11,662 bases of DNA, taken from Kiritimatiellia bacterium. GTDB taxonomy: Bacteria > Verrucomicrobiota > Kiritimatiellia > RFP12 > UBA1067. The position numbers and the translations under genes are program-made. The stretch spans positions 1 to 11,662 of the forward strand of contig JAEDMC010000092.1 of the NCBI GenBank assembly GCA_016303225.1, given 5' to 3'. The notes beneath the pieces were generated by a model, which was not told the DNA's origin, searched no databases, and was given only the letters and a program-made list of their open reading frames with translations. Below are positions 1-6,435 of this stretch, piece by piece; position 1 is the stretch's first letter; every line of letters starts with the position of its first letter.

Positions 1-101
1 TCTTCAATCCGATCAAGGCGCCGGCCGCAGGAAAGATCACGTTCCTGGTCGAGCATGGTAAGGCCGTGACGAAGGGCCAGGTCATTGCGGCGATTGCCTG
101 A
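1..101 (+). CDS. Biotin carboxyl carrier domain protein, C-terminal fragment
   Basis: The first 101 bases read, from position 3, as the last 32 codons of a gene ending in TGA at 99-101. The peptide starts FNPIKAPAAGKITFLVEHGK and ends in a V-x-K-G-Q-V-I-A-x-I pattern. This is the second half of a biotinyl/lipoyl hammerhead domain. In such carriers the modified lysine sits in an A-M-K motif immediately before this segment, so it would lie just outside the window. The domain carries biotin between carboxylase and carboxyltransferase sites, as in acetyl-CoA carboxylase AccB or the carrier part of a decarboxylase/acyl-CoA carboxylase. The fragment cannot tell these apart, and a lipoyl carrier is also possible. 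It belongs to the GC-rich backbone and ends before the accessory island. Confidence 0.75.
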   Translation, partial: FNPIKAPAAGKITFLVEHGKAVTKGQVIAAIA

Positions 102-204
102 CAATTTCAATCCGCAACATGAATGAAAGGAATCGTTCGAAAGTAGATTGAAAGAACCATAACCGGTCGCGGCATCAGAGGCGGCCGGCTTCCCCACTGC
201 GTAG

Positions 205-223
205 CGACGGCGCCTCGCCGTCG
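205..223. repeat. GC-rich perfect hairpin
   Basis: Eight-base arms CGACGGCG and CGCCGTCG are separated by a 3-base loop (CCT). No poly-T follows, so a classic intrinsic terminator is unlikely. It may be a REP-like dispersed palindrome or mRNA 3'-end stabiliser after the carrier gene. Confidence 0.55.
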
Positions 224-241
224 TCACTGGGAGCGGGAGAT

Positions 242-270
242 TGCGCGGGGTGGGCAACCTAACCCGCGCA
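242..270. repeat. Inverted repeat, 8-bp arms
   Basis: TGCGCGGG (242-249) pairs with CCCGCGCA (263-270) across a 13-base loop. Function unknown. It lies in the spacer before the restriction-modification operon. Confidence 0.4.
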
Positions 271-344
271 GCGTACGCAACAGCGTATGTTCGCTTGATT
301 CCGAAATCGCCAATTTCAATTACAAAAGCGAAATACGACTGGAT

Positions 345-374
345 GCGCTACGTGTGTTAATTCACACGCGGCGC
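345..374. promoter_or_regulatory. Symmetric inverted repeat, possible operator
   Basis: GCGC at 345-348 and CGTGTG at 351-356 are mirrored by CACACG at 363-368 and GCGC at 371-374, around a TTAATT centre. The two-part symmetry about one centre resembles a dimeric regulator site. It lies about 135 bases upstream of the first methyltransferase gene. No regulator or start site can be assigned from sequence. Confidence 0.35.
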
Positions 375-508
375 GTCTTGTCTATTGAGTTTTTGTAAGG
401 GCGTTTGGCGATGCCTGGAATCAGACTTGGTAGATGAGGCGCGCCGCTCTTTTTGTCTGTGCAGGATCGACGGGCCGAGAAGTGCACGGACAGAAGAGCG
501 AGTGAAGC

Positions 509-1249
509 GTGGCCGACGAAGAGCGGCAGATTAAATCGAAGGAGCGCGTGAGGGAGCGCGGCGAGGTTTTCACTGCCGCGCGGGAAGTGAACGCGATGCT
601 CGATCTCGTGAAGGACGAAACCGAGAACATCGATGCGACGTTCTTAGAGCCGGCCTGTGGCACCGGCAATTTTCTCGACGAGGTTCTGCGGCGTAAGCTC
701 GCCGTTTGCCAGAAGCGCTACGGAAAGAGCGCGGCAGATTACGAGAAGATGAGCTTTCTCGCCTGTACGACACTTTATGGCGTTGACATCATGGCCGATA
801 ACGTGGCGCGTTGCCGCGAACGACTGTTCGAGACGTGGGAAGATTCGTTTGGTAGAGCGAGCACTCCAGGTTCGCCGCGTTCCGACTTTCACGACCGCGT
901 ATCTGCCGCCGTGCGCAAGGTCTTTGAGAAGAACATCCTCCTCGGCAATGCGCTGTCGATGAAGCGGGTGGATGAGAAGCAGAACGATCTCGACGAGCCG
1001 ATTGTCTTCACCGAGTGGAAGTTTGCGCTGGGCGATAAGCTGAAGCGCGAGGAGTATCGCTTTGACGTTCTGCTGGAAGGTGGGGAGACGAAGAACAAGG
1101 CAACGGAAATGACCTTTGATTTCTTTGGCGATGCCTCGGCGTCGGTGAACTGGATGGTCGATCCCGACGATCCGGAGAAGAAGCGCATGATCCCCGCCCC
1201 GTCAAAGGTTTATCCACTGATCGATTACTGGAGGATTGGCGATGAATGA
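509..1249 (+). CDS. Small methyltransferase-like subunit (M1) of a multi-subunit R-M system
   Basis: A 246-residue class I SAM-dependent methyltransferase fold. Residues 18-31 (GEVFTAAREVNAML) match the motif X/FT region of N6-adenine methyltransferases. Motif I is at 45-55 (FLEPACGTGNF), with a motif II-like LYGVDI at 89-94. I find no catalytic motif IV (N/D-P-P-Y/F), so this subunit probably binds SAM or supports the partner instead of methylating alone. It resembles the short 'subunit M' proteins often found directly before Eco57I-type methylases. The start is GTG at 509: an in-frame TGA at 503 excludes a longer form, and the N-terminus (ADEERQIKSKERV) fits the family. The ribosome-binding site is weak. 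It overlaps the next gene by 8 bases from that gene's ATG, indicating translational coupling and a likely complex. Codon use is GC-rich like the backbone. Confidence 0.8.
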   Translation: MADEERQIKSKERVRERGEVFTAAREVNAMLDLVKDETENIDATFLEPACGTGNFLDEVLRRKLAVCQKRYGKSAADYEKMSFLACTTLYGVDIMADNVARCRERLFETWEDSFGRASTPGSPRSDFHDRVSAAVRKVFEKNILLGNALSMKRVDEKQNDLDEPIVFTEWKFALGDKLKREEYRFDVLLEGGETKNKATEMTFDFFGDASASVNWMVDPDDPEKKRMIPAPSKVYPLIDYWRIGDE

Positions 1250-2738
1250 GACACACAATCCTGATGTGTTGAGCTGTTTGGCGAACCTCTCGAACGACGA
1301 GGTGTTCACCCCGCCGTCGGTGGTGAACCAGATGCTTGATATGCTGCCGCAGGAACTCTTTTGGAGCAGCAAGACGACGTTCCTCGACATTGGTTGCAAG
1401 AGTGGGGTGTTCTTGCGAGAGATCACGAAGCGGCTGATTACGGGGCTGGCCGACGAGATTCCCGATTTGCAGACCCGAGTCGATCACATTCTTCACAAGC
1501 AGGTCTTCGGCATTGCGACGACCGAGCTGACCTCGCTCGTCTCTCGCCGGACGCTTTATTGCTCGAAGTATCCGAACTGCCGTTATTCGGCGAGTCCATT
1601 CGAGACCGTCGAAGGCAACATTCGTTTTCGCAACATTCCGCATACCTTCGTCAACGGCCGCTGCAAATGGTGCGGCGCAAGCGAAGATCAGTTTGGCGAC
1701 GCCAAGCGAAAGGGACTCGAAACCCATGCCTATGAATTTATCCACACCGACCACCCCGAGGAGATTTTCAAAATGAAGTTCGATGTCATCGTCGGCAATC
1801 CGCCGTACCAACTGGATGATGGGGGTTTCGGAATTAGTGCTCAGCCAATATATGATAAGTTCATTACGCAAGCCAAGAAATTGAGCCCTAGGTATTTGCT
1901 GATGATTGTTCCAGCTCGATGGTATGCGGGAGGAAAGGGGCTTGATGATTTCCGAAATGAAATGTTGAATGACAGGTCATTGCGAGAAATACATGATTTC
2001 CCTGTCGCAGATGATTGTTTCTCGGGTGTCCAGATAAAAGGTGGCATCTGTTATTTTTTGTGGTGTCGAGACGAAAAGGGTGATTGTAAGGTTGTTACAC
2101 ATCGTGGTGATAGAATGGGCAGTCCAATGGTTCGTCCCTTGCTTGAAAAAGGATGCGATACGTTTATTCGTTTCAATGAGGCGATCTCCATTCTCCATAA
2201 GGTTATGGCATTGGGAGAACCTTCAATGGAGAGTATTGTAAGCTCGCGTCAACCGTTTGGACTTCCTACGACATTTCATGGGTCAAGCAAGGAAATAGCG
2301 GGCGGCATTAGAATTTATGAAAATCAAGGTGAGTCATTTACAACGATTAATCAGCTATCGAAGAACGAGGATGTTGTTGGGAAGTTCAAGGTTATTATTC
2401 CACGTTCAGGAAGCGGCAGCGATCAGTTCCCTCATCCGATATTGGGTATTCCGTTTGTCGGTAAGCCTGGAACGGCCTGTAGTGAGACATACATATTTAT
2501 CGGACCATTTCGCAATGAGGATGAGTGCGAGAATGTGATTTCCTACGTGCGTACTCGTTTTATGCGGTTTTTGGCTATGCTCAAGAAGGTCACACAAAGT
2601 ACAACTCGGAGTGTATACACACTCGTTCCCATGCAGGACTTCTCGAAGTCGTGGACGGATGCGGAGCTTTACGCCAAGTACAAGCTGACGAAAGATGAAA
2701 TCGCGTTCATCGAGTCGATGATCAAGCCGATGGAGTGA
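1242..2738 (+). CDS. Eco57I-type N6-adenine DNA methyltransferase (M2) with specificity region
   Basis: 498 residues from ATG 1242, chosen over in-frame TTG 1236 because GGAGG at 1230-1234 lies 7 bases before it. It has an FT motif near residue 21 (EVFTPPSVVNQML) and a motif I-like FLDIGCKSGVF at 47-57. Paired cysteines at C107/C113 and C141/C144 may form a zinc ribbon. Catalytic motif IV is DVIVGNPPYQ at 181-190. The second half (from about residue 190), which includes IPARW-like and GVQIKGG segments, is the usual place for target recognition, and no separate HsdS-like gene is present. The protein should methylate adenine in a specific site and protect host DNA from the helicase subunit encoded at 7190. 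The first part and the last ~35 codons use GC-rich codons, while about 1805-2630 is clearly AT-richer, suggesting segmental exchange. Exact R-M type is uncertain. Confidence 0.88.
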   Translation: MNETHNPDVLSCLANLSNDEVFTPPSVVNQMLDMLPQELFWSSKTTFLDIGCKSGVFLREITKRLITGLADEIPDLQTRVDHILHKQVFGIATTELTSLVSRRTLYCSKYPNCRYSASPFETVEGNIRFRNIPHTFVNGRCKWCGASEDQFGDAKRKGLETHAYEFIHTDHPEEIFKMKFDVIVGNPPYQLDDGGFGISAQPIYDKFITQAKKLSPRYLLMIVPARWYAGGKGLDDFRNEMLNDRSLREIHDFPVADDCFSGVQIKGGICYFLWCRDEKGDCKVVTHRGDRMGSPMVRPLLEKGCDTFIRFNEAISILHKVMALGEPSMESIVSSRQPFGLPTTFHGSSKEIAGGIRIYENQGESFTTINQLSKNEDVVGKFKVIIPRSGSGSDQFPHPILGIPFVGKPGTACSETYIFIGPFRNEDECENVISYVRTRFMRFLAMLKKVTQSTTRSVYTLVPMQDFSKSWTDAELYAKYKLTKDEIAFIESMIKPME

Positions 2739-2743
2739 GATGA

Positions 2744-3553
2744 ATGACTGGTGGTTGCGAGAAATGTGCTTTGTGCGGTATGGCGATGATAGAGCCGGTA
2801 AAGGCTCATATCATTGCTAAAGGGTTGCTTGAGTTGAATACCTCGACACAACACTCTTTCGCATGTATTGATGCCTCGGGTAAATTTACACGGAGGCGGG
2901 ACGGATTATTCATAAACAAGAAGACCTGCCGCGATTGCGAGGAGAGGGTTTTCACGCCTTTGGATGAGTTCGCCATCAACACATTTAGAGAGAAGGTTGG
3001 CGTTGAGTTTGTTAATGAAGAGGACAATGTTAGCACATATCGAATTGCAAAATGCAATCGTCGAACCCTGCGAGCATACTTTGCATCATTGCTTTATCGA
3101 TTTGCATTGGGGCATGAAAGTGTCTTTGAGTGCAGTAATGTTGTGCTGGGTGAGAAGTGGTTAAAACAGTTTCAGAATGATTTGCGTAGTTGGGAAAATG
3201 CCGCGTTTGACTATGTTGATGCGGTGTGTTTCGAGATGCGAAGTGTTGAAGCTGATTCATTTAGGGTTCCGCAAAGAATGTCGATTGGCAATGATCTTCT
3301 AGGGTTTATGGTGGATGTACCGCATTGGCGATTTTTGATTTCTGTCGGTATTCAAACTCATCCTTATTTGGTTCAAGCATTCAATCAAGGTGGTGTTGAG
3401 GCACCCTTATTTTCTCTGTCATCTGCCTTTGCGGGATTCCCGTTTTGCTATTTTAGCGTGGACGTTTTGCCTGATAGGTTGCATGATTTGATTGATCTTG
3501 TTGTTGCTTATAATCAGAATGCTCGGTCAGGGAAGGAGGTATGCGTTCTGTGA
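2744..3553 (+). CDS. HNH-like zinc-binding protein, function unknown
   Basis: 269 residues starting at ATG 2744, 5 bases after the methyltransferase stop, with GGAG at 2732-2735 as ribosome-binding site. The N-terminus has C8-x2-C11, then AHIIAKG with H22, then C62-x2-C65. This C-C/H/C-C layout is that of HNH-type or related treble-clef proteins that carry an 'HIIPK'-like box. The usual proline is replaced by alanine and the distal catalytic Asn/His is not obvious, so nuclease activity is unproven. The rest (residues 100-269) has no motif I recognise. Position directly after M2 suggests an accessory nuclease or target-sensing partner. The gene is AT-richer than the M1 gene, consistent with a separate origin. 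Near its 3' end lies a strong AAGGAGGT (3533-3540) that would serve a following small ORF. Confidence 0.65.
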   Translation: MTGGCEKCALCGMAMIEPVKAHIIAKGLLELNTSTQHSFACIDASGKFTRRRDGLFINKKTCRDCEERVFTPLDEFAINTFREKVGVEFVNEEDNVSTYRIAKCNRRTLRAYFASLLYRFALGHESVFECSNVVLGEKWLKQFQNDLRSWENAAFDYVDAVCFEMRSVEADSFRVPQRMSIGNDLLGFMVDVPHWRFLISVGIQTHPYLVQAFNQGGVEAPLFSLSSAFAGFPFCYFSVDVLPDRLHDLIDLVVAYNQNARSGKEVCVL

Positions 3554-3663
3554 GGTCGATGGAATGTGGGCGTCTTGCCAACGCCACGCAGCGAGGGCGT
3601 TGCGGGTACGGTGGAATTGCAAATACGGTGCGTAATCGGGAGATGAAAGGAGGCGGGCGATGA
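3541..3663 (+). CDS. Small ORF, possible remnant of a duplicated gene start/end
   Basis: A 40-codon ORF (ATG 3541; GTG 3550 in frame lies better placed, about 10 bases after GGAGG at 3535-3539). It overlaps the end of the HNH-like gene by 13 bases, and its TGA overlaps the next gene's ATG as ATGA. Its beginning (V-R-S ... G-R-L-A-N) resembles the beginning of the frame opening at 3851, with mostly synonymous codon differences. Its end sits before a coiled-coil gene exactly as the sigma-domain gene sits before the second copy. I infer that it may be the collapsed counterpart of that longer gene. The rest of the peptide is low-complexity (G, R rich), and it could equally be non-coding. Also present in this stretch is a weak hairpin, AACGCC pairing with GGCGTT, around 3580-3601. 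Confidence 0.3.
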   Translation: MRSVRSMECGRLANATQRGRCGYGGIANTVRNREMKGGGR

Positions 3664-3800
3664 ACTTGCTGGGATGGATTGTCGGCGCGGCGATTCTCGA
3701 CGAGTGGGGACGGCGCGAGGAGCAGGAACGCGAGCTTGAAGAGCGCGATCGGCGGATTCGCGAGCTGGAAGGGCGCATCAGCCGGTTGGAGGCGACGCGA
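3660..3800 (+). repeat. Direct repeat, copy 1 (about 140 bp)
   Basis: This segment matches 6295-6435 without gaps at a constant offset of 2635 bases, at about 89% identity by hand count (16 mismatches in 141). It covers most of the small coiled-coil gene. The two copies flank the sigma-domain gene. Similarity resumes at the shared ends (CCGTGGGAGCGG and GATGGTGA). Confidence 0.85.
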
Positions 3801-3857
3801 GCGCGAGACGCTCCGTTGGTGTCAAACAAGCCGTGGGAGCGGGAGGGGGGATGGTGA
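3660..3857 (+). CDS. Small coiled-coil protein, copy 1
   Basis: 65 residues. A short hydrophobic/glycine start (NLLGWIVGAAILDEW, residues 2-16) is followed by a highly charged heptad-like helix (about residues 18-45, E-R-E-L-E-x-R-D-R-R-I-R-E-L-E) and an arginine/tryptophan tail. A strong GGAGG precedes the ATG. A second copy lies at 6295-6516. Over the first 47 codons I count 42 identical residues but 16 nucleotide changes in 141, so most changes are silent. That pattern argues for selection on a real protein. No known family is recognised. The form suggests oligomerisation or anchoring, possibly of the neighbouring proteins; a very short membrane-associating helix is possible but not convincing. 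Confidence 0.65.
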   Translation: MNLLGWIVGAAILDEWGRREEQERELEERDRRIRELEGRISRLEATRARDAPLVSNKPWEREGGW

Positions 3858-3994
3858 GGTCAGTAGCGGAGCAGTTTGGTAGACTTGCAAATGAAGGTCG
3901 GAAGCTATGGTGTGAGGAAATTCTAATGTATTATAATACTTTAGAATTTCTATGCAGGAGGTCTAAGGCTAATAGCAACAACTCTCGGTTTTAG
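3851..3994 (+). pseudogene. In-frame 5' extension of the sigma-domain gene, ended by an amber codon
   Basis: From ATG 3851 (overlapping the stop of the coiled-coil gene, with GGGAGG just upstream) a 47-codon frame runs to TAG at 3992-3994. Two codons later, in the same frame, comes the GTG 4001 of the sigma-domain gene. The peptide (starting MVRSVAEQFGRLANEGRKLW) looks protein-like. Three readings are possible: a true start whose gene has been split by a point mutation, a readthrough/recoded amber, or a separate leader cistron with reinitiation. The GTG at 4001 has no ribosome-binding site of its own, which favours the first or third reading. Part of a large palindrome (3917-3950) lies inside this frame. 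Confidence 0.4.
3917..3950. promoter_or_regulatory. 34-bp near-perfect palindrome with central TATAAT
   Basis: GAAATTCTAA (3917-3926) mirrors TTAGAATTTC (3941-3950) around the perfect 12-bp palindrome GTATTATAATAC (3928-3939). Only one pair (T3927/T3940) does not match. A consensus -10 hexamer TATAAT lies at 3932-3937 and, by symmetry, also on the other strand. No good -35 is visible at 16-18 bases. It may be an operator over a promoter for the sigma-domain gene, or an RNA hairpin. An AGGAGG at 3956-3961 follows but has no start codon at normal distance. Confidence 0.55.
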
Positions 3995-4000
3995 TTAAAA

Positions 4001-6298
4001 GTGAGAAGAGCAAATAACAATTCAGAAGTCGAACTTGAAGAGTCGCTCGGGCAGATCATTGATAAGCCGTCGCGCGATCTTCCAGGAAACTTCTTTCATT
4101 GTGCATTGCAACAGGGCAGAGGGTTGCCGATATATCCAAGGGAGTGTCTGGAAACAAAGGTTGGGGAGCAAGGAACCGAACGGATCTATGATGTTGCGCG
4201 GTTGAAGATTCGGATGTTGGAAGACATGGTCTCGTATTATCATTCGCACGAAGTTAGCGATGACGATCTTGATTTGATTTCTTCCGTGATGTGTCGGGCT
4301 CAAGATGACCTTGACGGAATAGGCGACCCGCCAGTTCTTTTTGACGACGAATATACAGCACCCCTTGCCGTCGCTTATGAACGAGCGCTTATTTGCCTTG
4401 AATCGAAGGGCGTTGTTTTTTATCCGTCGACAGGCGCAATCGGCAAGTATCTTGAAGGGCGGTTCGGTGACGGTGAGAATTCGGGGAGTGTGATTCGGTC
4501 ATGGGGGCAGTTGCCGAGAGAGGACGAAAGACGAGAATCTTATGACGATGTTATTCCGGATTTGAATGCTGAAATGCCGTATGAAGTGTGTGAGGATCAT
4601 CTGCTGAGAAATCGGCTGCGTGAGATCTTAAATACATTAGCCGACCGAGAAAGACAGGTCGTCGATTTCAGATTCGGTCTGTCGGATGGCTATTCAAGAA
4701 CTTTGGAAGAGGTCGGGCGGTTGTTTGATATGACTCGCGAACACATACGAGAGATCGAGGCGAGGGCATTGCGGAAGTTGAGGCATCCGGCGCGAATGAA
4801 AAGTCTGGGGGACTATCGAAACGAAGGGATTGCGGATTTTCGGAAGGATTCGCATGTTGGCGAGCGAGTAGAATATCGCGGTAGCTCGTTGACTATTGCC
4901 GAGTGGTCTCGATTGTCACATATCTGTGTGAGTCGTTTGTGCGAAGAGTTGCACGAGAATCATTGCGTCGATCGGATTTTGGATTTACAGGTGGCAAAAG
5001 TTGGAGACTGCTGGATGTATTATGTTTCAGCGGCCAAGCGAAAGGGTATTCCGCGGAAAGTTGCAGAGGCATGGCACCGCGAAGGGATGTTGGCACAAGA
5101 GATAGCCGACCACTACTACAAGGAAGTTGTGCTGAAATATGAAGGGCGCGATCTTTCGATGGAAGAGTTGGTTGGAATGACGCATCTACCTCGCCGTGAG
5201 CTCAAACGGAGGTTGGATGATGGATGGGATGCGGAAAGGATCCTGACTGAACGAATGATACCGTCGGACGATATTTTTTGCGGCGAAGTTGACATTGGCG
5301 ACGTTCGCATGACCATTGGTGATTGGATGTGGTCGTTTGGCATCGCGCCAGATGATTTGCTTCCGTTTATTGAGCACAACGGTTTATATGTCGCGTGGTC
5401 CCGCAAAGCTGTTTGGGCAGCAGTGTATGAATGGCTGAAGGCGAATTGTGTGCGCAATGGTAAGTCTTGCGATTTGGTGATAGAGAAACTTGGGTTGGGC
5501 TGGTCGTGGAAACAGATTGTTGCCGAGCGCTTTGCTTGCGCCCCTGCAAATTTAGATTCTCTGTATGTTGATGTGGATGGTCAGAGAATGCGGTTGTCTT
5601 TGTGGCGGCGTGCCTATAATGTTTCACTCACAGCGTTGATAAGCGGGGCTGGTTGTAATGACGGGTGGGAGATAGGAAAGGTGAAGGATTTCTTGCGGCG
5701 TAAAGTTGCAGAGCGCAAGAAAATGGCGATAGAGGCGAGTAAGATCTCTTGGCAAGGTAAACGATTGACGCCAGCAGAGTGGTCTGCTCGGACTGGGATT
5801 CCAGAAGGGGCGATTAAGGTGCGGGTTGCGAACAAATGGCATGTTGATGATATTCTATCTATACCGTATCCTTGTGGTCCTACCATGAAGGTGGAGGGTC
5901 GAATTTATACGGAAAAGATGATGCTCAGTCGTTTCGGGTTGTCGTTTGATGCCATGCGCAAGAAGTTGAAAGAGGAAGCTGACGCTGAGCGTAAAGCTGC
6001 AGAGGATCGTGCAAAAGAGGCGAAGATTCGTCGAGATTTGGAGAAGCGAGAGGAGGCGTGGAGATGCCTCTGCGCAAAAGAATTAACAATGGCCGGCAGA
6101 TCGTTGTCAATTTCAGATTGGATGGAATGCCTGCATGTTTCTCGCGAGTACTTTAATGGTGGGGATGTTAGGCCACTGGTGCGATCTCCGCAGTGCCACG
6201 CGATTATTCGTGGAATCTTGCGAAGCGTCTCAAAATGCGGGACAAACAAGGCGATTTCGGAGGCTGTTGAAAAGTGGCGGGAAGGAGGTGCTCAATGA
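4001..6298 (+). CDS. Sigma-70 region 4 protein with tandem HTH-like repeats, novel architecture
   Basis: 765 residues from GTG 4001 (no clear ribosome-binding site; see the frame at 3851). Residues 1-180 match nothing I recognise. About 180-272 read like the end of a housekeeping sigma factor: an acidic linker (DDVIPDLNAEMPYEV), an LRNRLREILNTLADRERQVV helix, FRFGL, TLEEVGRLFDMTREHIREIE as the helix-turn-helix, and ALRKLRHPARM. Arginine and glutamate positions used by RpoD to contact the -35 box appear kept, while the position following the second Arg is Glu instead of Gln. No region 2 (-10 binding, core binding) is seen. From 294 to about 720 there are some seven units of the type G-x-x-[LM]-[ST]-x-x-[ED]-W-x5-[GI]-[IV], several followed by a G-W/K-W-x-x-x-x-I-L element (best at 294, 381, 433, 526, 584, 631, 697). 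Residues 655-690 are charged and probably coiled-coil. Its stop overlaps the next ATG (ATGA). Role inferred: DNA-binding regulator or decoy. Confidence 0.75.
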   Translation: MRRANNNSEVELEESLGQIIDKPSRDLPGNFFHCALQQGRGLPIYPRECLETKVGEQGTERIYDVARLKIRMLEDMVSYYHSHEVSDDDLDLISSVMCRAQDDLDGIGDPPVLFDDEYTAPLAVAYERALICLESKGVVFYPSTGAIGKYLEGRFGDGENSGSVIRSWGQLPREDERRESYDDVIPDLNAEMPYEVCEDHLLRNRLREILNTLADRERQVVDFRFGLSDGYSRTLEEVGRLFDMTREHIREIEARALRKLRHPARMKSLGDYRNEGIADFRKDSHVGERVEYRGSSLTIAEWSRLSHICVSRLCEELHENHCVDRILDLQVAKVGDCWMYYVSAAKRKGIPRKVAEAWHREGMLAQEIADHYYKEVVLKYEGRDLSMEELVGMTHLPRRELKRRLDDGWDAERILTERMIPSDDIFCGEVDIGDVRMTIGDWMWSFGIAPDDLLPFIEHNGLYVAWSRKAVWAAVYEWLKANCVRNGKSCDLVIEKLGLGWSWKQIVAERFACAPANLDSLYVDVDGQRMRLSLWRRAYNVSLTALISGAGCNDGWEIGKVKDFLRRKVAERKKMAIEASKISWQGKRLTPAEWSARTGIPEGAIKVRVANKWHVDDILSIPYPCGPTMKVEGRIYTEKMMLSRFGLSFDAMRKKLKEEADAERKAAEDRAKEAKIRRDLEKREEAWRCLCAKELTMAGRSLSISDWMECLHVSREYFNGGDVRPLVRSPQCHAIIRGILRSVSKCGTNKAISEAVEKWREGGAQ

Positions 6299-6435
6299 GT
6301 TTGCTGGGATGGGTTGTTGGCGCGGCGATTCTCGACGAGTGGGGGCGGTGCGAGGAGCAGGAACGCGAATTGGAGGATCGAGACCGGCGGATTCGCGAGC
6401 TGGAAGGGCAGATCAGCCGGTTGGAGGCGACGCGG
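6295..6435 (+). repeat. Direct repeat, copy 2 (about 140 bp)
   Basis: Second copy of the segment at 3660-3800, same orientation. Recombination between the two copies would remove about 2.6 kb, that is, the whole sigma-domain gene plus one coiled-coil gene, leaving one intact coiled-coil gene. Confidence 0.85.

Larger units (their letters stand above)
102..508. other. Intergenic region with inverted repeats before the R-M operon
   Basis: About 400 bases without a convincing gene. It holds a GC-rich perfect hairpin (205-223), a second inverted repeat with a longer loop (242-270) and an interrupted inverted repeat (345-374). A short ORF (434-505, 23 codons, starting MRRAALFVCA) ends 3 bases before the GTG of the next gene, but it has no protein-like features and I do not call it. 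A TTGATT at 295-300 is a possible -35 box but has no good -10 partner, so no promoter is called. The hairpins have no following T-run and are not standard intrinsic terminators. Confidence 0.6.

Noticed and set aside
434..505. 23-codon ORF directly before the M1 gene, as a leader peptide or N-terminal part of M1 by frameshift
   Set aside because: M1's N-terminus already fits its family from GTG 509, and the short peptide has no recognisable features.
1008..1871. 287-codon minus-strand ORF opposite the methyltransferase genes
   Set aside because: Antisense to M1 and M2, whose motifs are clear. The peptide is Arg-rich and lacks family features.
3917..3950. The palindrome as a dif/XerCD-type recombination site
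   Set aside because: Some AT-rich resemblance in the centre, but the arms do not match the 11-6-11 XerC/XerD layout, and the near-perfect symmetry over 34 bp fits an operator or hairpin better.
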